Positions 29,740-38,939 of a stretch of 64,000 nucleotides of DNA are shown in pieces. The notes under the pieces are model-generated. The model ran no database searches. It saw only the letters and a program-made list of their open reading frames with translations, and was not told the DNA's origin. The stretch covers positions 3,781,001 to 3,845,000 of the forward strand of contig NZ_CP014616.1 in assembly GCF_001590685.1 (NCBI RefSeq). The letters are read 5' to 3'. Made by a program: the position numbers and the translations under genes. Position 1 is the first letter of the stretch. The number at the start of each line of letters is the position of its first letter. The stretch is from Sporosarcina psychrophila (GTDB lineage Bacteria > Bacillota > Bacilli > Bacillales_A > Planococcaceae).

Positions 29740-30810
29740 CTATTCCCCAAGAAAGTAAAGGCTTCGAGACGGGATAGATAACTGGATGGAATCCCCGATT
29801 TGCAACAGTTTTCCGCCTGTATTAATAATCATTACTTTGAGCGTAATACCAGGAATCTTCACGATATAATTGACACTTAGACCGGTAAATTCAACAAATG
29901 TAATTTCTCCTGTCAGTGTGTTTTCCCCATCTCCCTGAAGAATTGATTCTGGACGAATTGACACATGAATCTTTCCCCCTTTATTCATCGGAGCAAGCGG
30001 AGAACTGTTTTCAAGAAGTCCCGTCAGCGTGACACCTTGTTCATTTTTCACAACGACTTTTTCACTTTCGATCGACATGATAGTCATTTCTAGCGTATTC
30101 GATTCGCCAATGAACGATGAAACGAATCGATTCACTGGACGATTGTAAATTTCCTGCGGCGTACCAATCTGTTGTACATAGCCGTTTTCCATCACCATAA
30201 TGCGATCAGACATCGCCATCGCTTCCGTCTGATCATGTGTAACATAGACCGTCGTCACACCAAGTTCCGCTTGCAGCCTTTTTATTTCAATACGTGTTTC
30301 TTCGCGCAACTTGGCATCCAAGTTCGATAACGGTTCATCCAACAGTAAAATATCCGGTTTAATGACGAGCGCCCGAGCTAATGCGACACGTTGCTGCTGA
30401 CCGCCAGAAAGCTCATTGATTTTTCGCCCACCGTATTGTTCAAGCCGCACAAGGCCCCTCACTTCATCTACCTTTGCTTTTATATCCTCTTTCGAAAACT
30501 TCCTCACTTCTAAGCCAAACGCAATATTTTCATTTACCGTCATATGCGGGAAAAGTGCATAGTTTTGAAACACCATGCCGATGTCTCGCTTATTTGGCTG
30601 CAACCTCGTTACATCACGTTCATCGAAAAAAATCTTCCCCGCCGATGGGTAATAAAATCCTGCAATCATACGAAGCGTCGTCGTCTTTCCGCATCCGCTC
30701 GGACCAAGAAATGTGAAAAATTCACCAGGTTGAATGTCGATATTCAACTCTTTCACACCGTGAACTTTTCCGAACGTTTTTGTTATATCTTGTAATCGAA
30801 CACCCTTCAT
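29740..30810 (-). CDS. ABC transporter ATPase, PotA/FbpC type
   Basis: This is the ATPase of the 28-32 kb importer. Walker A GPSGCGKTT lies near residue 37, the signature LSGGQQQR near residue 135, Walker B ILLLDEPLSNLDAKLR follows, and a C-terminal TOBE-type regulatory domain occupies about 280-356. The ATG at 30810 is preferred over an in-frame start at 30861, because AAAGGGGTG lies just upstream and the upstream residues are not family-like. It has 356 residues. Its 3' neighbour is the fused permease. A repeat element separates it from the binding-protein gene, which could attenuate transcription between them. Confidence 0.92.
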   Translation of the reverse strand: MKGVRLQDITKTFGKVHGVKELNIDIQPGEFFTFLGPSGCGKTTTLRMIAGFYYPSAGKIFFDERDVTRLQPNKRDIGMVFQNYALFPHMTVNENIAFGLEVRKFSKEDIKAKVDEVRGLVRLEQYGGRKINELSGGQQQRVALARALVIKPDILLLDEPLSNLDAKLREETRIEIKRLQAELGVTTVYVTHDQTEAMAMSDRIMVMENGYVQQIGTPQEIYNRPVNRFVSSFIGESNTLEMTIMSIESEKVVVKNEQGVTLTGLLENSSPLAPMNKGGKIHVSIRPESILQGDGENTLTGEITFVEFTGLSVNYIVKIPGITLKVMIINTGGKLLQIGDSIQLSIPSRSLYFLGE

Positions 30811-30861
30811 CCCGTCACCCCTTTCGCTCAAATCTATATAGGTTGAAATAAAAAAATTCAT

Positions 30862-30960
30862 TGAATCCGCTACGGCGCTCGGGGGATGCCTCCCGCCCTA
30901 TGCCAAGTAAGTTTCAGGGCTTCAGCCACCCCTTAGAAGGCGCCCTTGCTCAGTTTATAT
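30862..30960. repeat. Interspersed repeat copy between binding-protein and ATPase genes
   Basis: This element begins near GGCGCTCGGGGGATGCCTCCCGC and ends GAAGGCGCCCTTGCTCAGTTTATA. It matches the outer repeat at 27680-28003 but without the nested insert. Confidence 0.8.
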
Positions 30961-30999
30961 AGATGTTCATTTGTCAATATAGTCACTATGTAATGGAAA

Positions 31000-31036
31000 G
31001 ACCCCGAGATTGATTACCCGAGGTCTCGATGAAAAG
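31000..31036 (-). terminator. Weak terminator-like hairpin after the binding-protein gene
   Basis: On the minus strand, AGACCTCGGG and CGGGGTCT flank about 11 nt, followed only by TTCC. It may act as a partial terminator or an mRNA-protecting hairpin. Confidence 0.4.
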
Positions 31037-31094
31037 CGCAGGGCGCCTAGTCATTATTCCATGTAGAAAAGGTATACTTATCTTTCAACTACAA

Positions 31095-32171
31095 TTACTT
31101 CCCTTTACCCTTGATATTTGAATCCCAATGCTCCATCCATTCCGCTTCTTTGTCAGCCATCACTTCCCAATCGATATCAAGTGCCTTCAAGTCAAGGTCT
31201 TGATACCAATCCGGCATATCTTCTTTGGCAATATCCGAGCGTGTCGGAATCTGATAAAGTTCTTCCGCAAGTTCTGCACGTACTTCTGGATCAAAGAGGA
31301 ATTCGTAGAATAATTTCGCATTCGCTTCATTTTTCGCATCGTTGACAATACCGACCGCATCTACCAGAATCGGCGCACCACTTTTCGGATAAATATAGTC
31401 AAACGGTTGGTTGTTCAATTTACTTTGCAGCAAGATATCTTGCAAATTCCACAACGACACCGTTCCTTCTTGACGCACCAACTTCAAATAGAGATTCGTC
31501 GGATCTTGCGCATAATCTTTCGTGTTTGCATCTAAACCTTTAAGCCATTCATAGCCTTTTTCAGGATCATCCGCACCTTGACGATAAATCATTGATGAGT
31601 AAATTGTACGCATCGTACCAGACGCTAGAACGCCGCGGATAACAATTTTATCTTTCCATTCCGGCTTCAACAAATCATCCCAATCTTGCGGACCCGTTTC
31701 CGGTGTTAATACATCGCTATTGATCATAATGACTTCCGGCAATAGCATTTCTCCGTACCATCTGCCTTCAGCATCTTTATAGTCGGCCGCAATCGCCTCG
31801 TCAAATGACGGCTTGAACGGCATAAGCAGATCTTCATCCGCCGCCACCATCATTGCGGATTGTGTACCGCCCCACCAGAAGTCCGCTTGAGGATTCGCTT
31901 TCTCACCGCGGACACGCTCCAGTATTTGTTGTGCCCCCATCGTCAAATTATCAACTTGAATGTCAGGGTATTTTTCATTGAACATTCCAACGACCTTCTC
32001 AACAACACTTTCATCACGCCCTGTGTAAATAACGAGCTTGCCTGAAGCGCCTTCTTCTTTCACTACGTCATCGTCCTTTTTGGTGTCTCCTTCCCCTTTA
32101 TCATTACCACACGCTGCGGCAACAAGGAGAAACAGGACAAGCAACATACTAAAGATTCCTTTTTTCTTCAA
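31095..32171 (-). CDS. Extracellular solute-binding lipoprotein, FbpA-type
   Basis: The receptor of the 28-32 kb importer has 358 residues. A lipobox (VAAACG near residue 19) is followed by a charged tether with GDTKKDDDVV. The type 2 periplasmic-binding fold then starts with LVIYTGRDESVVEKVVGMFNEKYPDI. The FbpA/AfuA-like phrases QQILERVRGEKANPQADFWWGG and NDAKNEANAKLFYEFL are clear. Ferric iron, a metal chelate or phosphonate-like ligands are all possible. The start is TTG, with AAAAGGGGGG 9 nt upstream. The neighbouring lyase and dehydrogenase suggest an organic ligand (inference). Confidence 0.9.
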   Translation of the reverse strand: MKKKGIFSMLLVLFLLVAAACGNDKGEGDTKKDDDVVKEEGASGKLVIYTGRDESVVEKVVGMFNEKYPDIQVDNLTMGAQQILERVRGEKANPQADFWWGGTQSAMMVAADEDLLMPFKPSFDEAIAADYKDAEGRWYGEMLLPEVIMINSDVLTPETGPQDWDDLLKPEWKDKIVIRGVLASGTMRTIYSSMIYRQGADDPEKGYEWLKGLDANTKDYAQDPTNLYLKLVRQEGTVSLWNLQDILLQSKLNNQPFDYIYPKSGAPILVDAVGIVNDAKNEANAKLFYEFLFDPEVRAELAEELYQIPTRSDIAKEDMPDWYQDLDLKALDIDWEVMADKEAEWMEHWDSNIKGKGK

Positions 32172-32351
32172 TAAAATGACCCCCCTTTTAGTTATATAAA
32201 CGATTGCAAGGTACCGAGGAATTAACTACCACTCTGTTACTATATGGTTCCCCAACTAGAGATGTTTCATTTAGTTTAAAATGGAAATTCATTCAAGTCA
32301 AATTTATCGGTATTTTCTAAATACGATTTATAACCGTAACTATTTTCATTA

Positions 32352-32398
32352 AACAAAAAAGAACCCCTTCAAGCACTTTAATGCTTGAAAAGGTCGCT
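32352..32398 (-). terminator. Terminator after the P1-family peptidase gene
   Basis: On the minus strand, CCTTTTCAAGCA and TGCTTGAAGGGG with a 6-nt loop, followed by TTCTTTTTTGTTT. Confidence 0.85.
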
Positions 32399-32412
32399 TC
32401 ATTATTTCATGT

Positions 32413-33477
32413 TCATCCAAATGGATAGGCGTGTACGGTATTCCCCATTCGTCCCGTAGTCGTCACTGCTTGTGACAATGAATTCAAAATCGCTTCCTCT
32501 GTAACATCTGATGCACCTGAAAAAAGATCATTCATAATCGGATGATCTTCTCTTAGCTCAAGCCTTGTTTCAACAGTATCCGAAGTGGAATGCGGTATTT
32601 TATGAGCCGTCGAAAAAGCGATGACAATGTCACCACTGCCATTGCTAAAATGACTACCCATTCTCCCCAACCCGATACCACATCTTTTCGCCAGCCGCTT
32701 TAACTGCCTGCTACCCAGTGGTGCATCTGTAGCCAAGACAATCATGATAGATCCATCTGCTGGTTTAGGATAGGTAGGTACATCCTGATTATCACTCAGA
32801 TGATATCTGTCTATTTGAAAGTCTTCTTTCCGTCCGAAGTTACTAAGGACTAAGCAACCAATTGTATAGGTCTCCCCACTTGTGCCATCTTTGATAATTC
32901 GTGAGGAAGAGCCGATTCCTCCTTTATAACCGAAACAAATCATGCCTTTTCCAGCTCCAACCGCCCCTTCTAGGGAAGCCTCAGTGGAAGCTTCTTTAAT
33001 AGAAGCAATCGCGTGACTTGGTTGAATCGGTAGCTCGCGAATCGAGTTTAGCCTGCTGTCATTACATTCCCCGACAACCAAATTTATGGTTCCAGTTGTA
33101 TCTCCAATCTCAGGGTTTTGTTCTAACATATACTGCAAGGCCCCTTGTGTAACCGCGGGAACACCAAATGTATTGGTTAGCATAATCGGTGACTCAATCA
33201 GCCCTAATTCATCAACCTGGACGAGTCCTGTTGTCTTTCCAAAACCATTCAATACATAGCTCGCACCCACTACCTTATTCATAAACAGATTGTCCCCATG
33301 CGGTAATATAGCAGTCACGCCAGTAGCGGCGTATTCAGTCCCCTGCAGTGGATTATCCAGTGTGACATGCCCAACTTTCACACCCTCTACATCCGTAATA
33401 CAATTCTTTATCCCGACCGGAAGACGACCAATCGTAATACCTCTATCTCTAATTTTTTTCGGCTGTTGTAGCTTCAA
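32413..33477 (-). CDS. P1-family (DmpA/BapA-type) self-cleaving aminopeptidase
   Basis: A cytoplasmic N-terminal nucleophile hydrolase of 354 residues. In DmpA-type enzymes the precursor cuts itself before a Ser. Here that position is Gly242-Ser243 in ADGSIMIVLATDAPLGSRQL. Other family blocks are ITDVEGVKVGHVTL near residue 27, the TNTFGVPAVTQGAL segment near residue 101 and GAVGAGKGM near residue 171. Members release N-terminal D-residues or beta-amino acids from peptides and amides. The start is TTG, with CTGGAGTG upstream. It has its own terminator and lies about 100 bp from a DnaA-box element. A link to the transporter next door is possible but unproven. Confidence 0.88.
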   Translation of the reverse strand: MKLQQPKKIRDRGITIGRLPVGIKNCITDVEGVKVGHVTLDNPLQGTEYAATGVTAILPHGDNLFMNKVVGASYVLNGFGKTTGLVQVDELGLIESPIMLTNTFGVPAVTQGALQYMLEQNPEIGDTTGTINLVVGECNDSRLNSIRELPIQPSHAIASIKEASTEASLEGAVGAGKGMICFGYKGGIGSSSRIIKDGTSGETYTIGCLVLSNFGRKEDFQIDRYHLSDNQDVPTYPKPADGSIMIVLATDAPLGSRQLKRLAKRCGIGLGRMGSHFSNGSGDIVIAFSTAHKIPHSTSDTVETRLELREDHPIMNDLFSGASDVTEEAILNSLSQAVTTTGRMGNTVHAYPFG

Positions 33478-33574
33478 TTTTAATCACTCCAGGTAATAAT
33501 GGTTTTTAGTGGTCAGTCAAAGAATGTTTTCACTGCATATCCTAGTATCTTTCGACAATAAAGCACATCATTCT

Positions 33575-33700
33575 ATAGTGTGGATAAAGTTATTAACACT
33601 AACCTAACCGAGTTATCTGTATTTATTAATAATTCTAACAGGTTACTCACATGATATCCACCGCTTTTGTGGATAAGTTTTGATTATTCTATGTTTTCAA
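33575..33700. promoter_or_regulatory. DnaA-box element 1, upstream of the P1 peptidase gene
   Basis: Two perfect DnaA boxes (TGTGGATAA, the complement of TTATCCACA) lie at 33579-33587 and 33668-33676. A near-box (ATATCCACC) sits between them at about 33655. The whole stretch is more than 80% identical by eye to 38940-39062. It ends about 100 bp from the start of the peptidase gene. The rest of the 33478-33832 gap shows only the hairpin at 33757-33790. Confidence 0.75.
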
Positions 33701-33756
33701 GAAGCTGACTGTCGCCAATACAATTCGGAAACAATGAAAGCTCTCCGAAGAACGCA

Positions 33757-33792
33757 AATTACCTGATGCCACTAGAAATTCGGCATCAGGTA
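33757..33792 (-). terminator. Hairpin after cysA
   Basis: On the minus strand, ACCTGATGCC and GGCATCAGGT flank an 11-nt loop. Only a weak T content follows, so termination may be inefficient. Confidence 0.6.
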
Positions 33793-33832
33793 GTTGAAGT
33801 GTTCTATTTAAATTTCATTATAAATCATTGCT

Positions 33833-34906
33833 TCAAATCGAGAAGTCTTCCGGAATGAAAACACGAAGTTGATTCGGTTTGATATATACATCTTCACCTG
33901 CTTTCACATTTAGCTCCCGATATCTGTCTTTCGTCAATTCTGCTTCTAGAAATTGATCATTGTCTTGTCGTTTTAGTTCCACTTGCACAGTGCGCCCCAC
34001 GACATGTATATGGATAATTTTCGCTTTAACTGCTTCCGTATCTGTACTTTCTCGTTCAATCGTCACATCATGTGGCCTAACATAACCAATAGCCAACTTA
34101 TTTTCAGCTCTTTCAAGATCTACTGCATCCAAATCGACCTGTACATTGAGTAGCTTGCCATTTTGCAAGCGCCCATGAAAAATATTCACATTCCCTAGAA
34201 AATCATACACAAATGGACTGTTTGGATGATCATAAACTTCTTCCGGGCTACCTATCTGTTCAATCTTCCCTTCATTCATAACAACAATTCGGTCCGCCAC
34301 GTCAAGAGCCTCTTCCTGATCATGCGTCACAAATATACTCGTAATATGAAAATCATCATGCAATCTTCGCAACCAACGTCGCAGTTCTTTCCGCACTTTT
34401 GCATCGAGCGCACCAAATGGTTCATCAAGTAACAGTACTTTTGGTTCCACTGCAAGCGCTCGCGCTAGTGCAACACGCTGCCTTTGCCCCCCCGATAGTT
34501 GAGATGGATAACGAGTAGCAAATGCTTCTAACTTTACAAGTCCTAGTAATTCATTTACTTTCGCAGCAATTTCTTTTTTAGTTGGCCGTTCTTTTTTGGA
34601 TCGCACTTTCAATCCGTATGCAACATTATCAAAAACCGTCATATGTTTAAACAGGGCATAATGCTGAAAAACGAAACCAACCTTTCGTTCTGTCGTGCGA
34701 ATATGGGTCATGTCTGCCTCACCGAATAAGACAACCCCATGATCCGCCTCTTCAAGTCCTGCAATTATGCGCAGTAGCGACGTTTTGCCCGATCCAGATG
34801 GTCCAAGCAACGCCACGAGCTCTCCTGTTTTAATGTCGAGGTTAATATCTTTCAGTGCATCAAACGAGCCAAACCTCTTCGACACTTCTTTTATTTGAAT
34901 ACTCAT
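33833..34906 (-). CDS. cysA: Sulfate/thiosulfate ABC transporter ATPase
   Basis: This is the ATPase of the sulfate importer. It has 357 residues from the chosen start. Walker [10 protein letters not shown] is near residue 38, the signature LSGGQRQR near residue 140, and Walker [30 protein letters not shown] follows; the [11 protein letters not shown] phrase is typical of CysA. A TOBE-like domain ends the protein. The ATG at 34906 has CAGGAGG directly upstream. A longer in-frame reading to 34951 would overlap cysW and is not supported. It is the last gene of the yezD-sbp-cysT-cysW-cysA unit. Confidence 0.94.
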   Translation of the reverse strand: MSIQIKEVSKRFGSFDALKDINLDIKTGELVALLGPSGSGKTSLLRIIAGLEEADHGVVLFGEADMTHIRTTERKVGFVFQHYALFKHMTVFDNVAYGLKVRSKKERPTKKEIAAKVNELLGLVKLEAFATRYPSQLSGGQRQRVALARALAVEPKVLLLDEPFGALDAKVRKELRRWLRRLHDDFHITSIFVTHDQEEALDVADRIVVMNEGKIEQIGSPEEVYDHPNSPFVYDFLGNVNIFHGRLQNGKLLNVQVDLDAVDLERAENKLAIGYVRPHDVTIERESTDTEAVKAKIIHIHVVGRTVQVELKRQDNDQFLEAELTKDRYRELNVKAGEDVYIKPNQLRVFIPEDFSI

Positions 34907-34922
34907 GTGGTAACCTCCTGTT

Positions 34923-35786
34923 CTATCCTTGCTGACTTGTTTTCCATTCAATGAAGTTTTTCAAAACTAGCGTAATAATCGCTAAAATGGACATAAGAGA
35001 TGCAACAGCGAACGCTGCGGAAAATTGATATTCATTGTACAAAATTTCAATATGTAACGGCATCGTGTTTGTAAGACCGCGAATATGCCCCGAAACAATC
35101 GAGACAGCGCCAAATTCACCAACTGCACGTGCATTACAAAGAATGACTCCGTATAATAATCCCCACTTGATATTTGGCAGCGTGACATGCAAGAATGTTT
35201 TAAATCCACCCGCTCCAAGTGTTAAGGAGGCTTCTTCTTCCGCCGTTCCTTGCGCCTGCATAAGTGGGATCAACTCACGTGCAACAAACGGAAATGTCAC
35301 AAACAATGTGGCAAGCACAATGCCCGGGACAGCGAAAAGAATTTTAATATCATTTGCAAATAAAAATTCACCGAACAACCCGTGGGCACTGAATAATAAA
35401 ACAAACACGAGACCTGCAATAACTGGTGAAATTGCAAACGGCAAGTCAATCAAGGTAATTAAAAGACTCTTCCCTTTAAATTCAAACTTAGTAATTGCCC
35501 ATGCAGCTGCAATTCCAAAAATCGCGTTTAGTGGCACCGTAAGTATGGCGACAAGTAATGTTAGTTTGATTGCCGATAGTGCGTCCGGGTCTGTAATTGC
35601 AGCTACATAGACGCCTGCTCCCTTTTCAAAAGCTTTTATAAAGATTGCAACAAGCGGTAATACTAGAAAAAGCAATAGAAATCCGAGTGCAATCGCAATT
35701 AGCGGAATACGAACCCGAGGCTGAGCATCTGTAGTCCGCTTGCTCCCATTCTTACTAACCAACTGCACCTGACTCTGTTTTGCCAT
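34923..35786 (-). CDS. cysW: Sulfate ABC transporter permease
   Basis: One of the two membrane subunits of the sulfate importer, with 287 residues and about six transmembrane helices. The EAA-type loop [22 protein letters not shown] is near residue 195. [19 protein letters not shown], which is typical of CysW, follows it. It sits between cysT (11-nt gap) and cysA (16-nt gap). The ATG start follows TAGGAGG. The first 30 residues form a polar cytoplasmic tail. Confidence 0.94.
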   Translation of the reverse strand: MAKQSQVQLVSKNGSKRTTDAQPRVRIPLIAIALGFLLLFLVLPLVAIFIKAFEKGAGVYVAAITDPDALSAIKLTLLVAILTVPLNAIFGIAAAWAITKFEFKGKSLLITLIDLPFAISPVIAGLVFVLLFSAHGLFGEFLFANDIKILFAVPGIVLATLFVTFPFVARELIPLMQAQGTAEEEASLTLGAGGFKTFLHVTLPNIKWGLLYGVILCNARAVGEFGAVSIVSGHIRGLTNTMPLHIEILYNEYQFSAAFAVASLMSILAIITLVLKNFIEWKTSQQG

Positions 35787-35797
35787 GGAATTCCCTC

Positions 35798-36631
35798 CTA
35801 ATTATGAACAAATTTCCGATTAGTCCACCACTGCAATCCGTTAATAAATAGCAAGATAGCAAATGAGAAAACGAGCATGACCGCACCAATTGCTGTAGCA
35901 GCAGCATAATCATATTGTTCAAGTTTTGTCATAATAATGAGCGGTGTTATCTCAGTCTTCATCGGCATATTACCTGCAATGAAAACCACCGAGCCATACT
36001 CTCCAATCGCACGGGCAAATGCTAAAGCAAAACCTGTCATTGCTGCTGGCAAAATTTCTGGAACAATCACTCTAACAAACGTTTGAAAGCGATTCGCGCC
36101 TAAAATAGCAGACGCCTCTTCCATTTCCCGTTCAAGATTTTGAAGAACCGGCTGCACCATTCGGACGACGAATGGCAAGCCGATAAATGTTAATGCAATC
36201 GTAATACCGAGAGGCGTAAACGCAACTTTAAACGATAAAAACTGACCAATCCACCCCTTTTCCGTATACAGTGTTGTTAATGCGATACCTGCAACAGCTG
36301 TTGGAAGTGCAAATGGTAAATCTACCAATCCATCAATGATTCGCTTGCCAGGGAACGAATAGCGAACGAGTACCCATGCAATCAATACACCAAATAGCAG
36401 ATTAATGCAGGCTGCTGCAAATGCGGTACCAAAACTTATTTTGTACGATGCAATGACGCGCGGTTCCGTTACCGTTGCCCAAAAATCTGACCACCCCATT
36501 GATGAGGTATTAATGAATATCATGGAGAGCGGAAGTAAAACGAGCAAGCTGAGATACAGCATCGTGAATCCGAGCGACAGCCCAAATCCCGGCAATATAC
36601 TATGTTTCTTTAATCTCCATTTCTTCGCCAT
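35798..36631 (-). CDS. cysT: Sulfate ABC transporter permease
   Basis: The partner permease of CysW, with 277 residues and about six transmembrane helices. The EAA loop EEASAILGANRFQTFVRVIVPEI is near residue 190, and FARAIGEYGSVVFIAGNMPMKTEI follows, the hallmark of CysT/CysU. GLVDLPFALPTAVAGIALTTLY is near residue 105. It is transcribed between the sulfate-binding lipoprotein gene and cysW. Confidence 0.94.
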   Translation of the reverse strand: MAKKWRLKKHSILPGFGLSLGFTMLYLSLLVLLPLSMIFINTSSMGWSDFWATVTEPRVIASYKISFGTAFAAACINLLFGVLIAWVLVRYSFPGKRIIDGLVDLPFALPTAVAGIALTTLYTEKGWIGQFLSFKVAFTPLGITIALTFIGLPFVVRMVQPVLQNLEREMEEASAILGANRFQTFVRVIVPEILPAAMTGFALAFARAIGEYGSVVFIAGNMPMKTEITPLIIMTKLEQYDYAAATAIGAVMLVFSFAILLFINGLQWWTNRKFVHN

Positions 36632-36712
36632 TGCTTCACCTTCACTTCTGTAGTTAACTGTTTTTAACGCCTCTACTCCAACTTATCAATTGGATTTTTT
36701 AATTAGACACCA

Positions 36713-37768
36713 CTACGGTAGGTAAATTTCATCGAAGGTGCCGCCGTCATTAAAGTGTTTTTCCTGGGCTTCTTTCCAACCACCGAAATCATCGTCAATT
36801 GTAACGAAGTTAATGTCTGGGAATTGATCTGCATATTTTTTTAATACCTCTGGGTCACGTGGACGATAGTAGTTTTTCGCTGCAATTTCCTGTCCAGTTT
36901 CTGTATACAGGTATTCCAGATAGGCCTGTGCGACTTCTTCTGTGCCTTTCTTCTTGACGATTTTATCCACAACTGCAACTGGCGGCTCTGCTAAAATACT
37001 GAGTGATGGGACGATAATTTCAAATTCACCTTTTCCAAGTTCATTTAACGTTAAGAAGGCTTCATTCTCCCAAGCAAGCAATACATCCCCAATACCCCGT
37101 TCAACAAAAGTTGTCGTTGAACCGCGAGCCCCAGAATCTAGTACTTCAACGTTTTTATAAAGATCGCCAACAAATTCTTTCACTTTCGTTTCATCCCCAT
37201 TAAATTTCTTATTCGCATAAGCCCAAGCCGCCAAGTAATTCCAACGAGCACCGCCTGATGTTTTCGGATTTGGTGTTATAACCGAAACACCTTTTTTCGT
37301 TAAGTCATCCCAATCTTTAATGCCTTGTGGATTGCCTTTTCGAACTAGGAAAACAATCGTTGACGTGTATGGTGTTGAGTTATTTTCCAATCTAGTTTGC
37401 CAGTTTTCTGCTAGCAGGTCACGGGCGGCGGCGACTTCGTCAATATCGTAAGCAAGGGCCAGTGTGACAACGTCTGCTTCTAGACCGTCAATTACTGCTC
37501 GACCTTGTTTTCCTGATCCACCATGCGACTGCTGAATAGTCACTTCCTGTCCGGTTTCATCTTTCCAATGTGCAGCAAATTCTTTATTAAACTCCTCGTA
37601 TAACTCACGCGTTGGATCGTAGGATACATTTAACAGCTCGACTGAATTCTTCTTTTCGGCAGAGGCAGTTTGATCCCCACTTTTTTCAGTACCACCACAT
37701 CCTGTTAAAATCCCAACCGTTGCAGTGATGCCCACCAAAAACTTGATTATTGTCGTATTTTTCTTCAT
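36713..37768 (-). CDS. Sulfate-binding lipoprotein of the ABC transporter
   Basis: The receptor lipoprotein has 351 residues. The lipobox GILTGC lies near residue 22. The Sbp/CysP fold begins with [20 protein letters not shown] and contains the family blocks [18 protein letters not shown] near residue 95 and [21 protein letters not shown] near residue 160. The ATG at 37768 is preferred because GGAGG precedes it; an in-frame start at 37795 would prepend a non-signal-like stretch. It lies 80 nt after yezD and 80 nt before cysT. Sulfate is more likely than molybdate because of the CysT/CysW partners. Confidence 0.93.
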   Translation of the reverse strand: MKKNTTIIKFLVGITATVGILTGCGGTEKSGDQTASAEKKNSVELLNVSYDPTRELYEEFNKEFAAHWKDETGQEVTIQQSHGGSGKQGRAVIDGLEADVVTLALAYDIDEVAAARDLLAENWQTRLENNSTPYTSTIVFLVRKGNPQGIKDWDDLTKKGVSVITPNPKTSGGARWNYLAAWAYANKKFNGDETKVKEFVGDLYKNVEVLDSGARGSTTTFVERGIGDVLLAWENEAFLTLNELGKGEFEIIVPSLSILAEPPVAVVDKIVKKKGTEEVAQAYLEYLYTETGQEIAAKNYYRPRDPEVLKKYADQFPDINFVTIDDDFGGWKEAQEKHFNDGGTFDEIYLP

Positions 37769-37847
37769 CCTATTAACCTCCACTTCTATTTTCAATTCTT
37801 TATAAGAACCCTTTTTGATTGGTTTATGATTGTATCTTCATTTGTCT

Positions 37848-38015
37848 TCATTGCTCAAGTTGTTGACTTTTTAAAGAAAACCGTCTCTTTTCCAGCCGAT
37901 CAATATGCTTAATTTGCGAGTCATGAATAACGATTTCCACCGATCCGCATTTGATTTCTTTCACTGACAGTACAATACACTCAATCCATTGCTCATCGAT
38001 TTGTTTTTCTACCAT
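37848..38015 (-). CDS. YezD-family small protein (DUF2292)
   Basis: A 55-residue protein that opens the sulfate transport unit. It begins MVEKQIDEQWIECIVLSVKE and contains IKCGSVEIVIHDSQI, followed by a basic stretch (DRLEKRRFSLKSQQLEQ). The GSVxIxIHDxxIxxIDRxEK pattern is that of the YezD/DUF2292 family, which is often found next to sulfate assimilation genes in Bacillota. Its molecular function is unknown. The ribosome binding site AGGAGGCC lies just upstream of the ATG at 38015, and the stop is at 37848-37850. A long leader with hairpins precedes it. Confidence 0.85.
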   Translation of the reverse strand: MVEKQIDEQWIECIVLSVKEIKCGSVEIVIHDSQIKHIDRLEKRRFSLKSQQLEQ

Positions 38016-38064
38016 GTGAGGCCTCCTATTTTCATTTTTAATATCTCAGCTAATGTAGTCGATT

Positions 38065-38126
38065 ATTATAATAAAAGGCTCCAAGAAGCCTATATTCACA
38101 AGAATAATAGATTTCAAGGAGCCTTC
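38065..38126 (-). terminator. Second terminator-like hairpin in the yezD leader
   Basis: On the minus strand, AAGGCTCC (38118-38125) and GGAGCCTT (38075-38082) form a stem around a long loop, followed by TTATTATAATAAT. It lies 50 nt upstream of yezD. An earlier AAAAGGCTGCTGATCAG segment (about 38130-38148) could compete for pairing. Confidence 0.6.
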
Positions 38127-38188
38127 AATCGTCTGATCAGCAGCCTTTTATATGCAGTTTTCATATCTGAGTAAACGAATTAGCCTAT

Positions 38189-38242
38189 TTATGGAGAGGG
38201 ACGTTTAGGACATTTAAGAAGCGAAACATAACTATACTGCAC
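38189..38242 (-). CDS. Possible 17-residue leader peptide upstream of yezD
   Basis: GTG at 38242 has a strong Shine-Dalgarno sequence (GGGAGG, 8 nt upstream) and opens the frame MQYSYVSLLKCPKRPSP, stopping at 38189. It lies between the first terminator and the second hairpin of the leader. It holds one Cys codon near its end. A role in translation-coupled attenuation of sulfur genes is a guess based on position. It could also be a chance frame. Confidence 0.35.
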   Translation of the reverse strand: MQYSYVSLLKCPKRPSP

Positions 38243-38321
38243 AATAAAAACCTCCCATTATATTTCTTTCGTCCACATACATTCCTTACGTGGCTGACAC
38301 TGTCTATGATTTTAAACAAAC

Positions 38322-38534
38322 AAAAAGGCTCTCAACATTAAATTCGGTTGAGAGCCTTCGGTTTTCCGATCAGCTACTATCTTTTTACTATGAAAGATCA
38401 AGGGAGAGGTCCCTATACAGACTCTTTCTCCGGTTTTATTAAATTCATTTCAACGACTGGATAACTTGCTCCGAACACTAATCAGCAACGGTACCTCTTC
38501 AATAACCAAGTAACTCGATATGTTTTATTAGATT
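38322..38534 (-). promoter_or_regulatory. Unassigned structured leader ending in an intrinsic terminator, upstream of yezD-sulfate operon
   Basis: From the probable start near 38534, the RNA has a closing helix (AGAGGTACC at 38490-38498 with GGGACCTCT at 38405-38413, one mismatch). Inside it is a hairpin (TTGCT/AGCAA, 38465-38488). The leader ends in a strong terminator (GGCTCTCAAC and GTTGAGAGCC, 38327-38356, then TTTTTG). It lacks the SAM-I, T-box and lysine riboswitch core motifs. GAGGTACCG resembles part of a T-box, but it lies too near the 5' end to be one. Confidence 0.6.
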
Positions 38535-38540
38535 AATAAG

Positions 38541-38569
38541 ATTATAGCGTATCCTTTCTAATCTGTCTA
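38541..38569 (-). promoter_or_regulatory. Sigma-A promoter of the yezD-sulfate leader
   Basis: On the minus strand, TAGACA (38564-38569), a 17-nt spacer and TATAAT (38541-38546). It drives the leader with a terminator at 38322-38360. Confidence 0.8.
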
Positions 38570-38654
38570 GACGCATTTTTAAAATAAAGGAGTGAATTAC
38601 AATTAACCCGTATAATTACAACGAATTACCTATATTTGTTAACATAAAGAATCC

Positions 38655-38725
38655 TCTCAACAACGCTCGGCGCTTGGGGATGCCTCCCGCAATAAGCCTT
38701 CGCTCAGTTTGTATAGCGAATCATT
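38655..38725. repeat. Short copy of the GCGCTxGGGGATGCC interspersed repeat
   Basis: It contains GGCGCTTGGGGATGCCTCCCGC and then TTCGCTCAGTTTGTATA. It has lost the middle present at 27680 and 30862. The remaining gap from 38726 to 38939 shows nothing recognisable. Confidence 0.75.
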
Positions 38726-38939
38726 TGTTTAACATATGTTACTTAGCCAAAGTAAACCCGTAAGTGACTGATAAAACACTAGATACCCTATGTACAGGTG
38801 CTTTTGAATCGCTTTGGACTAAACGACTACTCTACAATTATCGGAATGTTTGACTGCTTACTCCTTCTTTATAGCATTTCTTTTCGAATGGAAAACAGTG
38901 TCACTTTCTTTCTGTTAGCATAAAACTCTCCTTCACACA

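Noticed and set aside
38322-38534. SAM-I, lysine or T-box identity for the yezD leader
   Set aside because: SAM-I core motifs are absent, the folded region is too short for a lysine aptamer, and the T-box-like GAGGTACCG lies about 40 nt from the start with no stem I before it.
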